From: Dentipellis sp. KUC8613
Taxonomy: Eukaryota; Basidiomycota; Agaricomycetes; Russulales; Hericiaceae
DNA: 64,000 nt
Assembly: GCA_002286715.1 (NCBI GenBank)
Contig: NSJX01000050.1
Span: forward strand, 62,001 to 126,000
Reading direction: 5' to 3'
Shown here in pieces: positions 10,764 to 21,481 of this stretch. The position numbers and the translations under genes are program-made. The notes beneath the pieces are model-generated. The model had not been told where the DNA came from. It did not search any database and saw only the letters and a list, made by a program, of their open reading frames with translations. Numbering within the stretch: position 1 is the first letter of the stretch; the number at the start of each line of letters is the position of its first letter.

Positions 10764-10880
10764 GGGCGAAGAGCGAAGAGTGAAGGGCAAAGAGCAAAGA
10801 GCAAAGAGCAAAGAGCGAAGAGCGAAGAGCAAAGAGCAAAGAGCAAAGAGCGAAGAGCAAAGAGCGAAGAGCGAAGAGCG
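10764..10880. repeat. Heptanucleotide tandem array GCRAAGA
   Basis: About 16 copies of a 7-bp unit GCAAAGA/GCGAAGA. The repeat is open in all minus-strand frames and yields artefactual LFALCS-type peptides. Shorter GCGA-rich degenerate copies continue to the left. Confidence 0.85.
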
Positions 10881-11417
10881 TGACTGAGACACAGCGAACG
10901 ACGATCCTCCCTGCTGGTGCTTTAAAGGCCAGACGTCGAGGCGGCCATGAGTCTTTGTCGCTGAGTCTAGTCTACGAGCGTCCACTGTCCGCGCTTGAAA
11001 ACGACGTAAAAAAACAGTTGCGTACAAAGCAACGTGTTTCCGAAACGAGGTCGACAGGCTTCATTCTGCCTTCTATAGTCAACTGTTGATTGACGCTGTC
11101 GATGATTATGGTTAGTACTGGCCGAGTCACACCTCGGAATATGATCACGACTCGCCTCGGACCGAGATACACCATGGGGTTTTCTTCGTTGAGTCCACCA
11201 GCCCACAACAGGTCCAGGCTCAGCACTGAGGACCGACGCGACAGATGCATTCTCGGTCGAGGCTGCTCGTGCACTTCTTGACAACATAGAGGGCAGCGTT
11301 GTTCCGGAGATGATGGGTTTGAAAACAATTTACACCGCCCAGTGTCATGAGGCCCGATACCTGTGTTCACCGAAATTGTAGAAGCAGGTAAGTGAGCTCA
11401 TCCTGCAGCATTCCAGC
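10881..11417 (-). other. Transposon segment with a possible short coding frame (10972-11370)
   Basis: The minus-strand frame at 10972-11370 contains LDLLWAGGLNEENPMVYLGP and VVIIFRGVTRPVLTIIIDSV, which look like folded-protein sequence. No start, splice partner or homology is clear. It could be an exon of the gene region further right. Confidence 0.3.
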
Positions 11418-11567
11418 TTACGTGCACTTGGAATTGCGATGACGACGTCCAGCGGTAGCGAGTGCACAACCGTGATGCCGTGCAGCGCAGACGCGGCGGG
11501 CGACGCGCGGCCCTGAGGCAACCCCTCGAGGTGCGGAGGTCTGCGCTCCCCAGCCTATGGGGTCTAC

Positions 11568-12165
11568 GCCGCAGCCCACCACATCTGGCGCGCGTTGGGC
11601 AGCTTGATGTTCATCGCCATGTTGTTCATGTTGAGGTTCGGCGGAGACTAGTCCGCGCGGTTNNNNNNNNNNNNNNNNNNNNNNNNNNNNNNNNNNNNNN
11701 NNNNNNNNNNNNNNNNNNNNNNNNNNNNNNNNNNNNNNNNNNNNNNNNNNNNNNNNNNNNNNNNNNNNNNNNNNNNNNNNNNNNNNNNNNNNNNNNNNNN
11801 NNGCCGCAGCCCACCACATCTGGCGCGCGTTGGGCAGCTTGATGTTCATCGCCATGTTGTTCATGTTGAGGTTCGGCGGAGACTAGTCCGCGCGGTTAGG
11901 CACGACGCGGGTCACGTACGCGGCCGCACGCTACACCGCAGCCCACCACATCTGGCGTGCGTTGGGCAGCTTGATGTTCATTAGTCCGCGCGGTTGGGCA
12001 CGACGCGGGTCACGTACGCGGCCGCACGCTACGCCGCAGCCCACCACATCTGGCGCGCGTTGGGCAGCTTGATGTTCATCACCATGTTGTTCATGTTGAG
12101 GTTCAGCGGAGACTAGTCCGCGCGGTTGGGCACGACGTGGGTCACGTACGCGGCCGCACGCGAGT
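11568..12165. repeat. 132-bp tandem minisatellite interrupted by an assembly gap
   Basis: Units start GCCGCAGCCCACCACATCTGG at 11568, 11803, 11935 and 12033. The complete unit (11803 to 11934) is 132 bp, that is 44 codons; the next has a 34-bp internal deletion. On the minus strand one frame stays open in most units (RAPDVVGCG repeated). A run of N separates unit 1 from the rest, so the true copy number is unknown. Confidence 0.85.
11663..11802. other. Assembly gap (140 N)
   Basis: A run of 140 N within the 132-bp minisatellite. The repeat is the likely cause of the break. Confidence 1.
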
Positions 12166-12204
12166 TGCGCGCGTTAATTAATTCATGATGAAGCCGGATG
12201 CACC

Positions 12205-13529
12205 CTATCCGGCTGAGGATGTGGTCCTGAGGCTCTGCATCTGCTGCGCGCTCAAACTTGTTACGTGACTGTTTGGATGCAGGAAGCCGTTGGTAAGTTG
12301 AAGATGATTGAAACCATGGATAGCGCGCAACCATTGGGTATATTCGTGGCATGGTGGGGACTGGGGGGCTTCGATTGCATGGGTGCCGTTCGACTGGATG
12401 ATGTTGTCGAGGGCGGCGGAAGGCGCGACGCTGGCCTCCGAATCCCGCTGGTGTGTCCATTGAGTGGTGCTGCAGGCGAAATGATCGGCGGAGGGACCTG
12501 CGAGCTGGACGCGATTGAATGGAGAGGAACGCCATCTAGAAGCGTAGATGGAGGGCGCGTAGCCCCCTGCAACGACTGTCAGACACTGAATCGCGCGATG
12601 AAGTGACACCGGGGGACTTACTTCGGCTGGTACTCATCGACGAACATGCGGTTCTCCTTTTCGGGACCATCAGGATCGACGGGCGGCTCGTTGTCGCTGT
12701 CAAAAAGCCATTGCCAACGGATCTTGTCGGAGAGCTCGCGCGCTTCGGCTTGTTCCTCTTCAGACGGCGCCTGCCTGAACACCCACGGCGGACGTATGAT
12801 GACCTCGTCTTTCGGCGTCAGGCGCGACCAAAGGACGTGCCTGTCCATGCGCAAGCTACCATGGCCACGGCGCATACGAACAGCACCCCACTGCTTCGGC
12901 GGATCGTCAGGTTCGGAGTCGGATGGTGAGAACTTGGAGTGCTTAAGAGACGGAATGTACATTGGATGTCGTTGCGCGAACGGTACGGCTGTGACTGATA
13001 GCCGTTCTGTTGTAGATAGTCAGCATATGTTCGAAGAACAGAAGGATCGAAGGAACTTACGTCGATGCCGTCCTCCCAATCGTGTCGCGAATGCGAGCTG
13101 GATCTCGCCCCACGAGTTGCGCGATCATAGCCTGTCGTTCCTTCGGGAAAATTGGAGCCTCTTGTTGGAATGCAGGTGGGCCCTCTCTTCAGTCCAATGT
13201 GACTAGATAAGAATATGATTACGACCGCAACCGCAAAAAGGATGAAGGAACCACGTACGCAGGCGCCTCCACCTTCGCAACCCGCCTCGGTCATGTAAGA
13301 GCTCCTCGTCCTCCTCCCGAACATCGGGAACTTGGGCTTTATGTTCGCCAGCTCCCTGTGCTTGTCCCACACGTTGCGCGTCTGCCGTGCCACCTCGCGC
13401 TTCAGCGCGCACCTTCACGAGGTCAACCATGTCGAGCGCGGTCGCGAGCTCGGACTGCGGCCCCATGAGCTTCTCCGATGAGGACGCATGCGATGCGCGG
13501 GTCTTGCGCGTCGCTACGGCTTCGCCCAA
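12205..13529 (-). CDS. Second transposon-borne gene (uncharacterised; may be damaged)
   Basis: Candidate exons in order: MGEAVATRKTRASHASSSEK and MGPQSELATALDMVDLVKV (13529-13400); a different frame with QTRNVWDKHRELANIKPK and FGRRTRSSYMTEAG; after an intron (GTACGT donor), FQQEAPIFPKERQAMIAQLV and GRDPARIRDTIGRTAS; then MYIPSLKHSKFSPSDSEPDD, MRRGHGSLRMDRHVLWSRL, IIRPPWVFRQAPSEEEQAEA and KIRWQWLFDSDNEPPVDPDG (to 12618, followed by a GTAAGT donor). The last part (12261-12572) is Pro/Ser-rich. The frame change near 13395 has no convincing intron, so a frameshift is possible. I recognise no domain. Location and strand suggest it moves with the transposase. Confidence 0.45.
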
Positions 13530-13610
13530 GAGCAGAAGAGAATGTACAATTTGTTTTGTGTATCTATCTCATCGTACTGTAGTTTGAGGTGAGCAATACA
13601 AAGGTAAAGG

Positions 13611-14562
13611 TTAAGCATCAAAATCGACGGACATTGAGCATGGGGATGATGGTGTGGCCTTGCCTCTCGATTGGGTTTTCTCTCCAGTATAAACAGACAA
13701 GCTTCGCCAAGCGCAGCATCTGCGGAGGCGTAGGGACCCATGCTGGTACGGCGAACGCTGCCAGCGTGTCCATCGGCAGCAAATTTGTAGATGTATCTTG
13801 ATAGTCGGAGAAAGGGGGAAAGGGAGTGCCCGGTTCAAGTCTAAGGCCATCATGCACGCGCGGGTCAGCGACGACTGATGGCAACAAACGTATGCATAGG
13901 TACGTACATGGTGTATGGCTTGTTCTGAATCAAAGAGATTAATGACTCAGACGAACTTGAACTCGTCCTTGGCTCAGACGTTTGCTCACCTGTCCTCGTT
14001 CTTTTCGGTTGTTGCAGCCACTTCGTACTTGCATATTCCACATGAAATGACAATTTATCGGAGGAGCACGTCGCGAAGTGGGTGAGATTCGCGTTGAGTG
14101 TGGTGCCGACAATGTCCTTGCGGCCTGGATCCATGTCAGATAAGGACCGTAAAATAAACAAAATAAAACTCACGTAGACAAAGAATGACCACACTGGTTA
14201 GACAGCACGCGAACGACCTGATGTAGGTAGATTCCACTGTTGGGATACCTGCGCGCTGGCGTTCGGGTGCACCTGGAGCCGCATCTGGCCATCTGCGCTG
14301 ATGCTGTTGACGACAAATCCGCAGATGATAGTCATGCGCCTGGACCCCATTGACGATCGCCTGGATAGGTGACCTTTGCAGTGAAGACAGTACCTGTACG
14401 TTTGGTAGGGCAGCGCTGAGCGTGGATTGACACTGTCGGAGGGGGTGTGTAGGGCGTCCGGGTGTCTGTTAGGGCACGATAAGGAGTGCCGCCTCCGTGG
14501 GATCTTTCCGAGACAGGACCTAATTGAGTTACGAGGGATTGGGGCTGCGACAATATAGGCAT
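13611..14562 (-). CDS. Third transposon-borne coding region (uncharacterised)
   Basis: Frames on the minus strand with plausible protein sequence: MPILSQPQSLVTQLGPVSER (14562 onwards), MTIICGFVVNSISADGQMRL, a short WSFFVY block before a GTGAGT donor, GRKDIVGTTLNANLTHFATC, SSDKLSFHVEYASTKWLQQP, and near the 3' end LPMDTLAAFAVPAWVPTPPQ and CLYWRENPIERQG. Several GT/AG sites are compatible, but I could not build one clean reading frame; it may join with the region at 12.2-13.5 kb, or be partly decayed. Function unknown. Confidence 0.4.
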
Positions 14563-15213
14563 ATGCTTACCCTGTTGGGAGCGGTCGTTTTGTCTTGCCC
14601 TCGCGTGGCTCCAAAACTCGATGAGTGTCCCTTTCTCCCTGACGGATATTCAGAATAGAAACAAGAACATCCGGCCACTTTCGGTACACTGACGCTATCG
14701 GTGCTCAAGCGCGGTGATGCTAGAAAGTGTTTCGGAGGCTGCGAGAAGGAACGCTAGAGGCGCAGCTTTCGCAGACCTGTTCATGGACTCAGAGCTGAAA
14801 ACCTGGGTGCGTCGCTCCACATGTCAGCCTCGGTCCGTGTTTCATTCAATCTTTAATTGTACTCACAATATGTAATTAGCTCCTATTCTCTTTCCTTTAC
14901 TTCTTCGCCTCGCGCTGCACATGCTGACAATGACACATTTTTCTGTTTGCACTGTGATGGCTCCAGGTGTGATGGATGGTGTGATTGCATAAGTGGTGCA
15001 TTTTGCAGAATATAAGTTTGAACTTGCCTTCACATGCTCCATTTGAGGGGGTGAGGTCAACTCTCCTTGCAAGAAGCAGTAGAATAAAACAACTTTCACT
15101 AGTGCTGATGAGAGAACTCAGAAATAAAATGCACTTAGAGACATTGCTACTATCCAAATCCACTGAATATGTCACATTCATTACAGATAGAAAAGACTAC
15201 AGAACTGTACATG
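14563..15213. other. Transposon internal spacer
   Basis: An AT-richer stretch between the third coding region and the transposase stop codon. Short frames only; no gene supported. Confidence 0.5.
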
Positions 15214-16496
15214 TTAGGTAAATAATTTTTCACACCGTAAAAACATATCTCCATCAATTGTATCCACAACAAAGAAGTCAAACTCTGGATATGTATCAGC
15301 ATCAACAAGTAGTGCCCCTCGTTTAATTGATTGCACATGAATGAATTCTGCTTGAGCCAAGGCTCTTGAACGAAGCCTATACAACCCAAGGTCATGATCA
15401 ATTGACTGTGGGACCACTTCTGCATCAAGGGGTCGAATAAGTGCCACTGCATAATCAGATTCTAGAAAAGTGCAGGTGAAAACCATGATGAGCTGTGCAA
15501 AGAAGGGAGATGGAATGGCATCAACAATGACAAAATCATGTCGAGGCTGATTGTGGAATGATGGGCTGCAGCGGAGATAATCTGTGGATTCTCGCCAGTT
15601 GACAATTGACTCAAAGTTCACTTTGAGAAATCGGTACTCTTGGATCTATAAGATTTTGGTGAAAAAAAAGAATGACAAAATGCTCTATCAACTTACCACC
15701 ATGTTTGAAGCCAAACGAGAATTATCAGGAATTTCTCTCCCACGTGCATTCAGATCTCCAATAAGCCACCTGTAAAGCTTGATTCGGAAGTCCTTGAATG
15801 CAGGCCGAAAGAGCACAGGATGATTACTTCCTTCAAGAGCTTCAAATGAGATGGCTGCCTGTTGTGATCCTAGAGTAACATGACCAGCAGTGAAAGTTTT
15901 CTTGGATTGAGGAGAGTCATCATCTTCTATCTCTGACTTCTTGTGGGCTTCTTCAATCATGTTGATCTGTTCTCGAATATAGATTGCAACAAATTTGTAG
16001 TGATCAGATTTCAAGATCTGAAAGAATATCCATGTCCATAAGCATCATGAAATTCACACATAATAAAAAATACTCTGCCTGAGGTGCCACATTCTTAAAA
16101 TTGGTGCGAGCATATGCCTTTTTGAGAGGACCATGCATCTTCTCATTAGGTTTTGTATTGTAATTCTTGGTGACACCCTTATGGCGTATACCTTCAAAGG
16201 CATGTATATGAAGATGAACCTTGGGAAAATTCCAGTTCTTGACTTTTCTTGCAGGAGCTTCAGAACCAGAGTCTTCTTCTGAACTGTCCTCAGTTTGATC
16301 TGAATTTTGATGTTCATCCCCTCCATCCCTTTCCTCTTCTCCTCCCTCTGATCCTTCTTGCCCCTCCCACCCCACTTCTTCCTCACCTTCATCCTCATCC
16401 TCACCCTCATCACCTTCATCCCCCTCCTCCTCCTCCTCCTCCTCCTCCTCCTCCTCCTCCTCTTCTTCTTCTTCTTCTTCTTCTTCTTCTTCCTCC

Positions 16497-16546
<50 letters not shown>

Positions 16547-19269
16547 CTCCTCCTCCTCCTCCTCCTCCTCTTCCTCCTCCTCTATACCAGAGACAAATTC
16601 CTATGAATAAATCATGATTACCATATTCTCAAGAAAGCCAGATACTTCAGACTCATACCTTGAGCAACTGGCCAAATCTTTGAAGCTCTACTTCACCTGC
16701 ATTCAATGTCTCATCTGTATGCACATCTAAGGATAGATAGAGATCCAGTTTCACATAGGACCTAATGCATTGAAGCAGTGCATATCCATGTGTATCATCT
16801 TTGGCAACCACGTTGTAAGCCACAAATATTAGAATCTGAAAGAATCATCAGCTTCAATAATCTCATATATGTTGATAATAAAACACACTTTTGATATGTC
16901 CTCATATTTAGTTCCATCACTGAAAGTGATATGAGTGACAGCATGAAAGTGATTGAGATCACGCCAAGTTGGCATTTTGTCAACTCTGATTTTGTAAAAT
17001 ATCATGAACTTTCTTCCAACAAGAATTTACAATATTCAAACTCACTGTTTATCAATTTGAACAAGACCAGGTCGACCATATTGTTTGTCAATGTGGGACA
17101 CAAATGCAACCCACAAATGTTTACCAAATAACCCAGAGTGATAAGAATGTAGTCGATCAAAAGTGAGTGCTTTGTGAACATCTGTATAGGCAACATTCCA
17201 AAAGACATTCTAGAATTGCATCAGATTATTGAGCAGCCTCAGGTAGTGCATTGACAAGACATACCTCAACATTGCGCAAGCCTTGTTTTTTCAGTATTTG
17301 CTCATGTTCAGCACGTGTCAGTGATTTTCCTTGATTGACAAGTTGACTACTTTGAATAGATGTTCGAAGTGGATAGACTTTGGATAAGTCGGATAGATCC
17401 TCCGAAGGAACAAGACAAATTGGGCATGGCAGCTTGCCTCCAAATCCACGGATAAGTGACATAATGCATCTAATTTCTCATAAGTGAATGAAGAAAGATT
17501 CTTAAGGAATAGACAAACTGTTCCTCATAGTCTGCTGACAATATTAGTATTATAATGAACAGATGACGGATCACTCCATCTGGGAACTCATGCCAAATTC
17601 CAAACTTTGATGCATCAACAATTGTCTCAATGATAGCCCAAAATGATTTGTGCCAAACCACCCGCTTGAAATTTGCCCAACCCGGTTTGCCTCTCTCTTG
17701 AGGGTCTTCAGAGACCTTATTTCATGATTTGTTAGTTGATTGAATGTTGAGATTATGAACACATACAATTGGAATCCATCCTACCACTCTACCACCCCCA
17801 ACTCCATTTCCATTTCTGATGTGAGATGGGAGATTCACAATCCGTGCAACAACGGGGTATCCCTTGGCTCCTCCAAAGCTAGAAAGCCTCGTTTTGTCTG
17901 CATAAAGCAAGAGAAAAACAGGTGAGGCACCATCTGGAAGTTCTGTCTTGAATTGAAGTCAATGTCAATTCTGTACAAAGACATAAGAATGTACCTGAAT
18001 ATTCCACCAATCATCTCCAGACCATGGCTCATGATATACACGAGAAAATCCCTGATTCTCCTCATTATACTTGAATATTCTCTGAGCATCCCACTCAAAT
18101 TGTGATGAAAGTGAAGGCTCATCAATGACATCCTTCAACCAATCCCAAAGTGGACGGTAATGCATGTCAAAAGTGCGTATGCTCTTCTTGTATGGCACTC
18201 TGACTGTAGTCTGCTCGAACTACAGTACATGTTATTCCTATAAATCTACTGCTACTGGTAAAGACGTACATTTGTTAATACATTGGAGGCACGGTCCCAC
18301 GCAGCCTGAACATCCTTGTAACTGGTGAATGTACATTTGCCTTGCCCATCGAGGCAAGATCGGATGACCTTCAGCAACCGGTCGCATTGATCCTCGCTCA
18401 GTGCAGCATCACGAAGAATCTCTGCAATAGAGAAATCCTCAACGGTCTTGAAGTATGGTGACCATGGTGTATTGCTCTCAGGCACGACAGTTGCTTGTTC
18501 CCGGTACTGACGATACTCGTCGAAGTGAGCAGTCACGGCATGCCTCTTGCTCTTCGGGTGATATTGAGTGTGGATGTCGTCGTTCTGCAGCTCTGCGCGA
18601 GGGATTGAGAGATCGGGTATATCTGCAAGGGAAACTAGGAAATGATAAGATGATGCACGGCAGATCGCATGTCGCGCTGACTCACCAGGTGCGAACGAGC
18701 GTGCGTGCAAAGGCGGATGATCAGAGCCACTGCCGTCGACGACAGGTGGCTCTATCTCCTCCAGCGGCTCCGGAGCATGGGCAGTGGGATCATCTGCCAC
18801 GGCAACTGGATCTTGGGATGTTGTAGGCATCGCTGCAGCGGCGACAGCGACAGCGGCGGGGGCGGCGGCGGGGGCGGCGGCTGCGGCAGCGGCGGCGACG
18901 GCTGCGGCAGCGGCGGCGACGGCGGAGACGGCAGCGGCGGCGGAGACGGCAGCGGCGGCGGAGATGGCAGCGGCAGTGGAGACGGCAGCGACGGCAGCGA
19001 CGGCAGCGGCAGCGAGGGCGGCGGTGGCAGCGGCGGGCGTCCCCACGAATGGTGCGCGCACGCAGATCAGTAAGTCGCTCGAGACGTTGAAGACCCATAC
19101 ACTCACCTCCCATTTCCCGTGCCTCGTATCGTGACATCCCCTCTGCTGCCGACTGCTCCTCTTCACACTTCTTTTCGTGGTTTTTCAATGGCCCACCCCG
19201 TGTAAAGGAACGACCGCAAAACTGGCATGGTTGCTTCTCTTTGACTGCTCTTGCTCGCTGTGGGGGCAT
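15214..19269 (-). CDS. Plavaka-type transposase
   Basis: Multi-exon gene read from 19269 to the stop at 15214. The N-terminus has a C2H2 zinc finger (CQFCGRSFTRGGPLKNHEKK). A poly-Ala tract (about 18830-19040) follows, then the core: FDMHYRPLWDWLKDVIDEP, NEENQGFSRVYHEPWSGDDW, VFLLLYADKTRLSSFGGAKG (17.9 kb), NGVGGGRVVGWIPIV, ERGKPGWANFKRVVWHKSFW, IIILILSADYEEQ (17.5 kb), a CPIC cysteine knuckle (GGKLPCPICLVPSEDLSDL), and YHSGLFGKHLWVAFVSHID. A glutamate run is encoded by a (TCC/TTC)n microsatellite at 16.4-16.6 kb. The C-terminal exons include KNWNFPKVHLHIHAFEGIRH and FDFFVVDTIDGDMFLRCEKL. These blocks match Plavaka transposases of Agaricomycetes, relatives of CACTA-type DDE enzymes that cut and paste DNA in the nucleus. 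Asp of YADK and SADYEE are candidate catalytic residues (inference). No disabling stop is seen in these exons. Confidence 0.85.
16421..16583. repeat. (TCC/TTC)n microsatellite inside transposase exon
   Basis: Long run of CCT/TCT triplets; on the minus strand it reads as uninterrupted Glu codons (GAG/GAA), giving an acidic tract of more than 50 residues. Confidence 0.9.
18830..19040. repeat. GCN-rich tract encoding poly-Ala in the transposase
   Basis: Imperfect GCG/GCC/GCA repeats in several blocks, open on both strands; in the transposase frame they give runs such as AAAAAVAAAAAAAAPAAA. Confidence 0.8.
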
Positions 19270-19893
19270 TGTAATGGCTTAAGAAGCTGAAAAAGGCACG
19301 GTTTTAGGACTGCGTGTGGTAAAAGGAGCGATGGAGTTACTTTACAGTTCGTGCAAGCAAGGGAGCAGCTCGGGCAGCGTCCAGGAGGTTGCGCAAGGGA
19401 ATGCGGGGTAAGAGTGAACCGCTTGCGACAACGATCGCAGTGATTATCAGCCAATGATCCGAATGATCAGGCAGTGATCCGGATATAACCGGGTGATAAT
19501 TGACCGCTCAGTCCGATAATGAACATCTCGGTCGGATAATCCGACTGATAATGCCTTGATCAGCCCTCCCAGGCCCCTTATCGGGTACTGATAACGCGTA
19601 TTCTCTGATAAGTCCGAATCCGTTTTTCCGACAAATATTCTGAGCTTCGGGCACTTTTATTCAACTCCCTCTTGATCACTTCAATGGATCTCACGAAAAA
19701 TGGAAGGGTAGAAAGATTCATATTTAACATGATTTTAGATGTAGCCAACAAGGCATTAGAATGAGGAATAAATGTGTTATAGGCTGTTCTTGAAAAAAGA
19801 GGAGCTCTGCTTCCGTACACTGCACATACGGAAATTTCTGTCGGAAAATTCCCACACATAATCTTTCGGTAGAGTTGCCATATATGGGAATAT
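19270..19893. other. Transposon right subterminal region with GATAA motifs
   Basis: Upstream of the transposase start. Between about 19440 and 19620 there are repeated TGATCCG, GGATAAT and CTGATAA motifs (for example 19545, 19588, 19605, and inverted CCTTATC near 19576). They mirror the motifs at 8.1-8.3 kb and could be transposase-binding sites and/or the transposase promoter. No gene supported. Confidence 0.55.
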
Positions 19894-19939
19894 GTACCGC
19901 TACATTATATTTCGGTGCGGTTACCGAACGGACCCTGAG
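19894..19939 (-). repeat. Right terminal inverted repeat (46 bp)
   Basis: Exact reverse complement of 7600-7645; it ends CGGACCCTGAG 154 bp before the RPAC1 start codon. Confidence 0.9.
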
Positions 19940-20092
19940 ATGCAAAGTAAGAAGAATTGGTTGCCGAAAAGGTGACCTTGGCTGTTAGTTTTTGTGACCG
20001 TACCTGTCACGAGGGAGTGTCGCGCCTGTCACGCCCGTTACGCGTCCAAAATTTGGACGGCCCGGGCAGGACGCGAGGACGGTTATTACAGA
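19940..20092 (+). promoter_or_regulatory. RPAC1 upstream region, truncated by transposon
   Basis: The 153 bp left between the transposon end and the RPAC1 ATG. It includes inverted CCTGTCACG/CGTGACAGG-type words and repeats of CTGTCACG near 20003 and 20030 but no TATA box. Confidence 0.4.
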
Positions 20093-21481
20093 ATGGCTTC
20101 AGCATCGACATCCACAGGCTTCGACCCTCGAAAACACGTCGGCGTGCGCGCAGAACGCGCAACCAACGTGTCCAGCACAGACTTCCCTGGCTACTACCCT
20201 GGCGAGGACCACTCGTGGAGCCTTGAACAATTTAAAAAGGTGCGCAGCAGGTACAGTTCGCCGTACGAGAGTGATGGCTGAGCGCAGTGCTGGGCGAGGT
20301 AGAAACTGCAGGTGAAGGTCCAGAGGCTCTCGGGTCGGTCTATTGAGTTCGATCTTGTGGGTGTCGATGCGTCCATCGCGAATGCCGTTCGTCGAATACT
20401 CATTGCAGAGGTACGAGCTTTTCATATTCGTTCGATGTGAGGCAAACTGACTTTCGTTGTCTATCACAGGTCCCTTCTATAGCTGTGGAGTATGTCTATG
20501 TGTGGAATAACACCACAGTGATGGCAGACGAGGTCTTTGCGCAGCGACTAGGGATGGTCCCACTAAATGTCGACCCGACATTGATGGAAATGAAAGAATG
20601 TACGTCGCTTCGCGCAGTTTTGTTTCAATGCACCAAAGCCAACCTAAGCCTTCCTTTAGCTGTCTCGGATCAACCAACTGATCGCAACACCATCGTCTTC
20701 AAGCTAGCAGTAACATGCGAACGGAACAAGTCCGCGCCTAAAGACGCGACTGACGACTCCGTCCGGTTCATAAACTCGGAGGTCAGGGCGGGAGACCTCG
20801 TCTGGGTGCCCCAAGGAGAGCAGGCGCTCGTCTTTGCGGGGAAAGAGCCAGCACCAACGAACCCAAACATTGTTCTCATGAAAATGCGTCCAGGGCAGGA
20901 GGTCGACATGGAGATGCACGCTATCAAAGGTGTAGGAAAGGACCACGCAAAATTTAGCCCCGTCGGTGCGCCCATTTCAATCATATCCACGTTCTCATGC
21001 ACTCATCTTTTGTTCTGTGCAGCCACCGCCAGTTACCGCCTCCTCCCCCTTGTCCTTCTCAACCCCAAAAAGCCAGTTCCCCCGGAGCTAGCACACAAAT
21101 TCCAAAAATGCTTCTCACCAGGCGTCATCCACATCGACCCTGTCACAAATGAGGTCAGCGTCGACGAGCGCAACCTTCGCAATGAGACTATGAGCCGCGA
21201 GGCGCTGCGACACCCGGAATTTGAAGGCTGCGTCGAGCTCGCGCGCATGCGCGATCACTTCATTTGTAAGTATACTAATATAACCACCTGCAGCAGGGGC
21301 GTTACGCTGACAATGCCGTCCGATAGTCCATGTAGAGTCTGAGGGCCCGTACGCGCCGGAGAGGTTGCCTCTGGAGTCCATCAAAGTCATGCGAGAAAAA
21401 ATTGCGACGTTGAAGCGCGCAGCGGAGAGTCTTCTGGTCGCAGACTCTGGAGATGGGGACGTGCAGATGGCAGATGCATAG
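20093..21481 (+). CDS. RPC40: DNA-directed RNA polymerases I and III subunit RPAC1 (AC40)
   Basis: Shared assembly subunit of RNA polymerases I and III in the nucleus, equivalent to alpha/Rpb3. Exon 1 (20093-20239) reads MASASTSTGFDPRKHVGVR; exon 2 has RSIEFDLVGVDASIANAVRR and LIAE; exon 3 has VPSIAVEYVYVWNNTTVMAD and RLGMVPLNVDP. The insertion domain follows (RFINSEVRAGDLVWVP; MKMRPGQEVDMEMHAIKGVG). The later exons contain LLPLVLLNPKKPVPPELAHK, FSPGVIHIDPVTNEVSVDER and ARMRDHFI, then FHVESEGPYAPERLPLES, ending GDGDVQMADA and TAG. The order of blocks and total of about 350 residues fit AC40. At least six exons with short introns. Confidence 0.92.

Larger units (their letters stand above)
7600..19939. 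mobile_element. Plavaka-type DNA transposon with 46-bp TIRs
   Basis: The element is bounded by perfect 46-bp inverted repeats (7600-7645 and 19894-19939) starting CTCAGGGTCCG. Everything inside has TE character: a Plavaka-like transposase on the minus strand, companion genes, tandem repeats and GATAA-rich subterminal zones. The flanks read ...CTATAG left and ATGCAAAG right; I could not define a target-site duplication, and the true ends could be the inner CAGGG/CCCTG. Both flanking genes are intact and divergent, so insertion was intergenic. The perfect TIR match and the open transposase argue for a young insertion. Confidence 0.85.

Noticed and set aside
10428..11027. Leucine/serine-rich frames with LFALCS repeats.
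   Set aside because: They are translations of the 7-bp GCRAAGA array and its degenerate margins.
16249..16617. Pro/Leu repeats on the plus strand.
   Set aside because: Translation of the (TCC)n microsatellite that encodes poly-Glu on the transposase strand.
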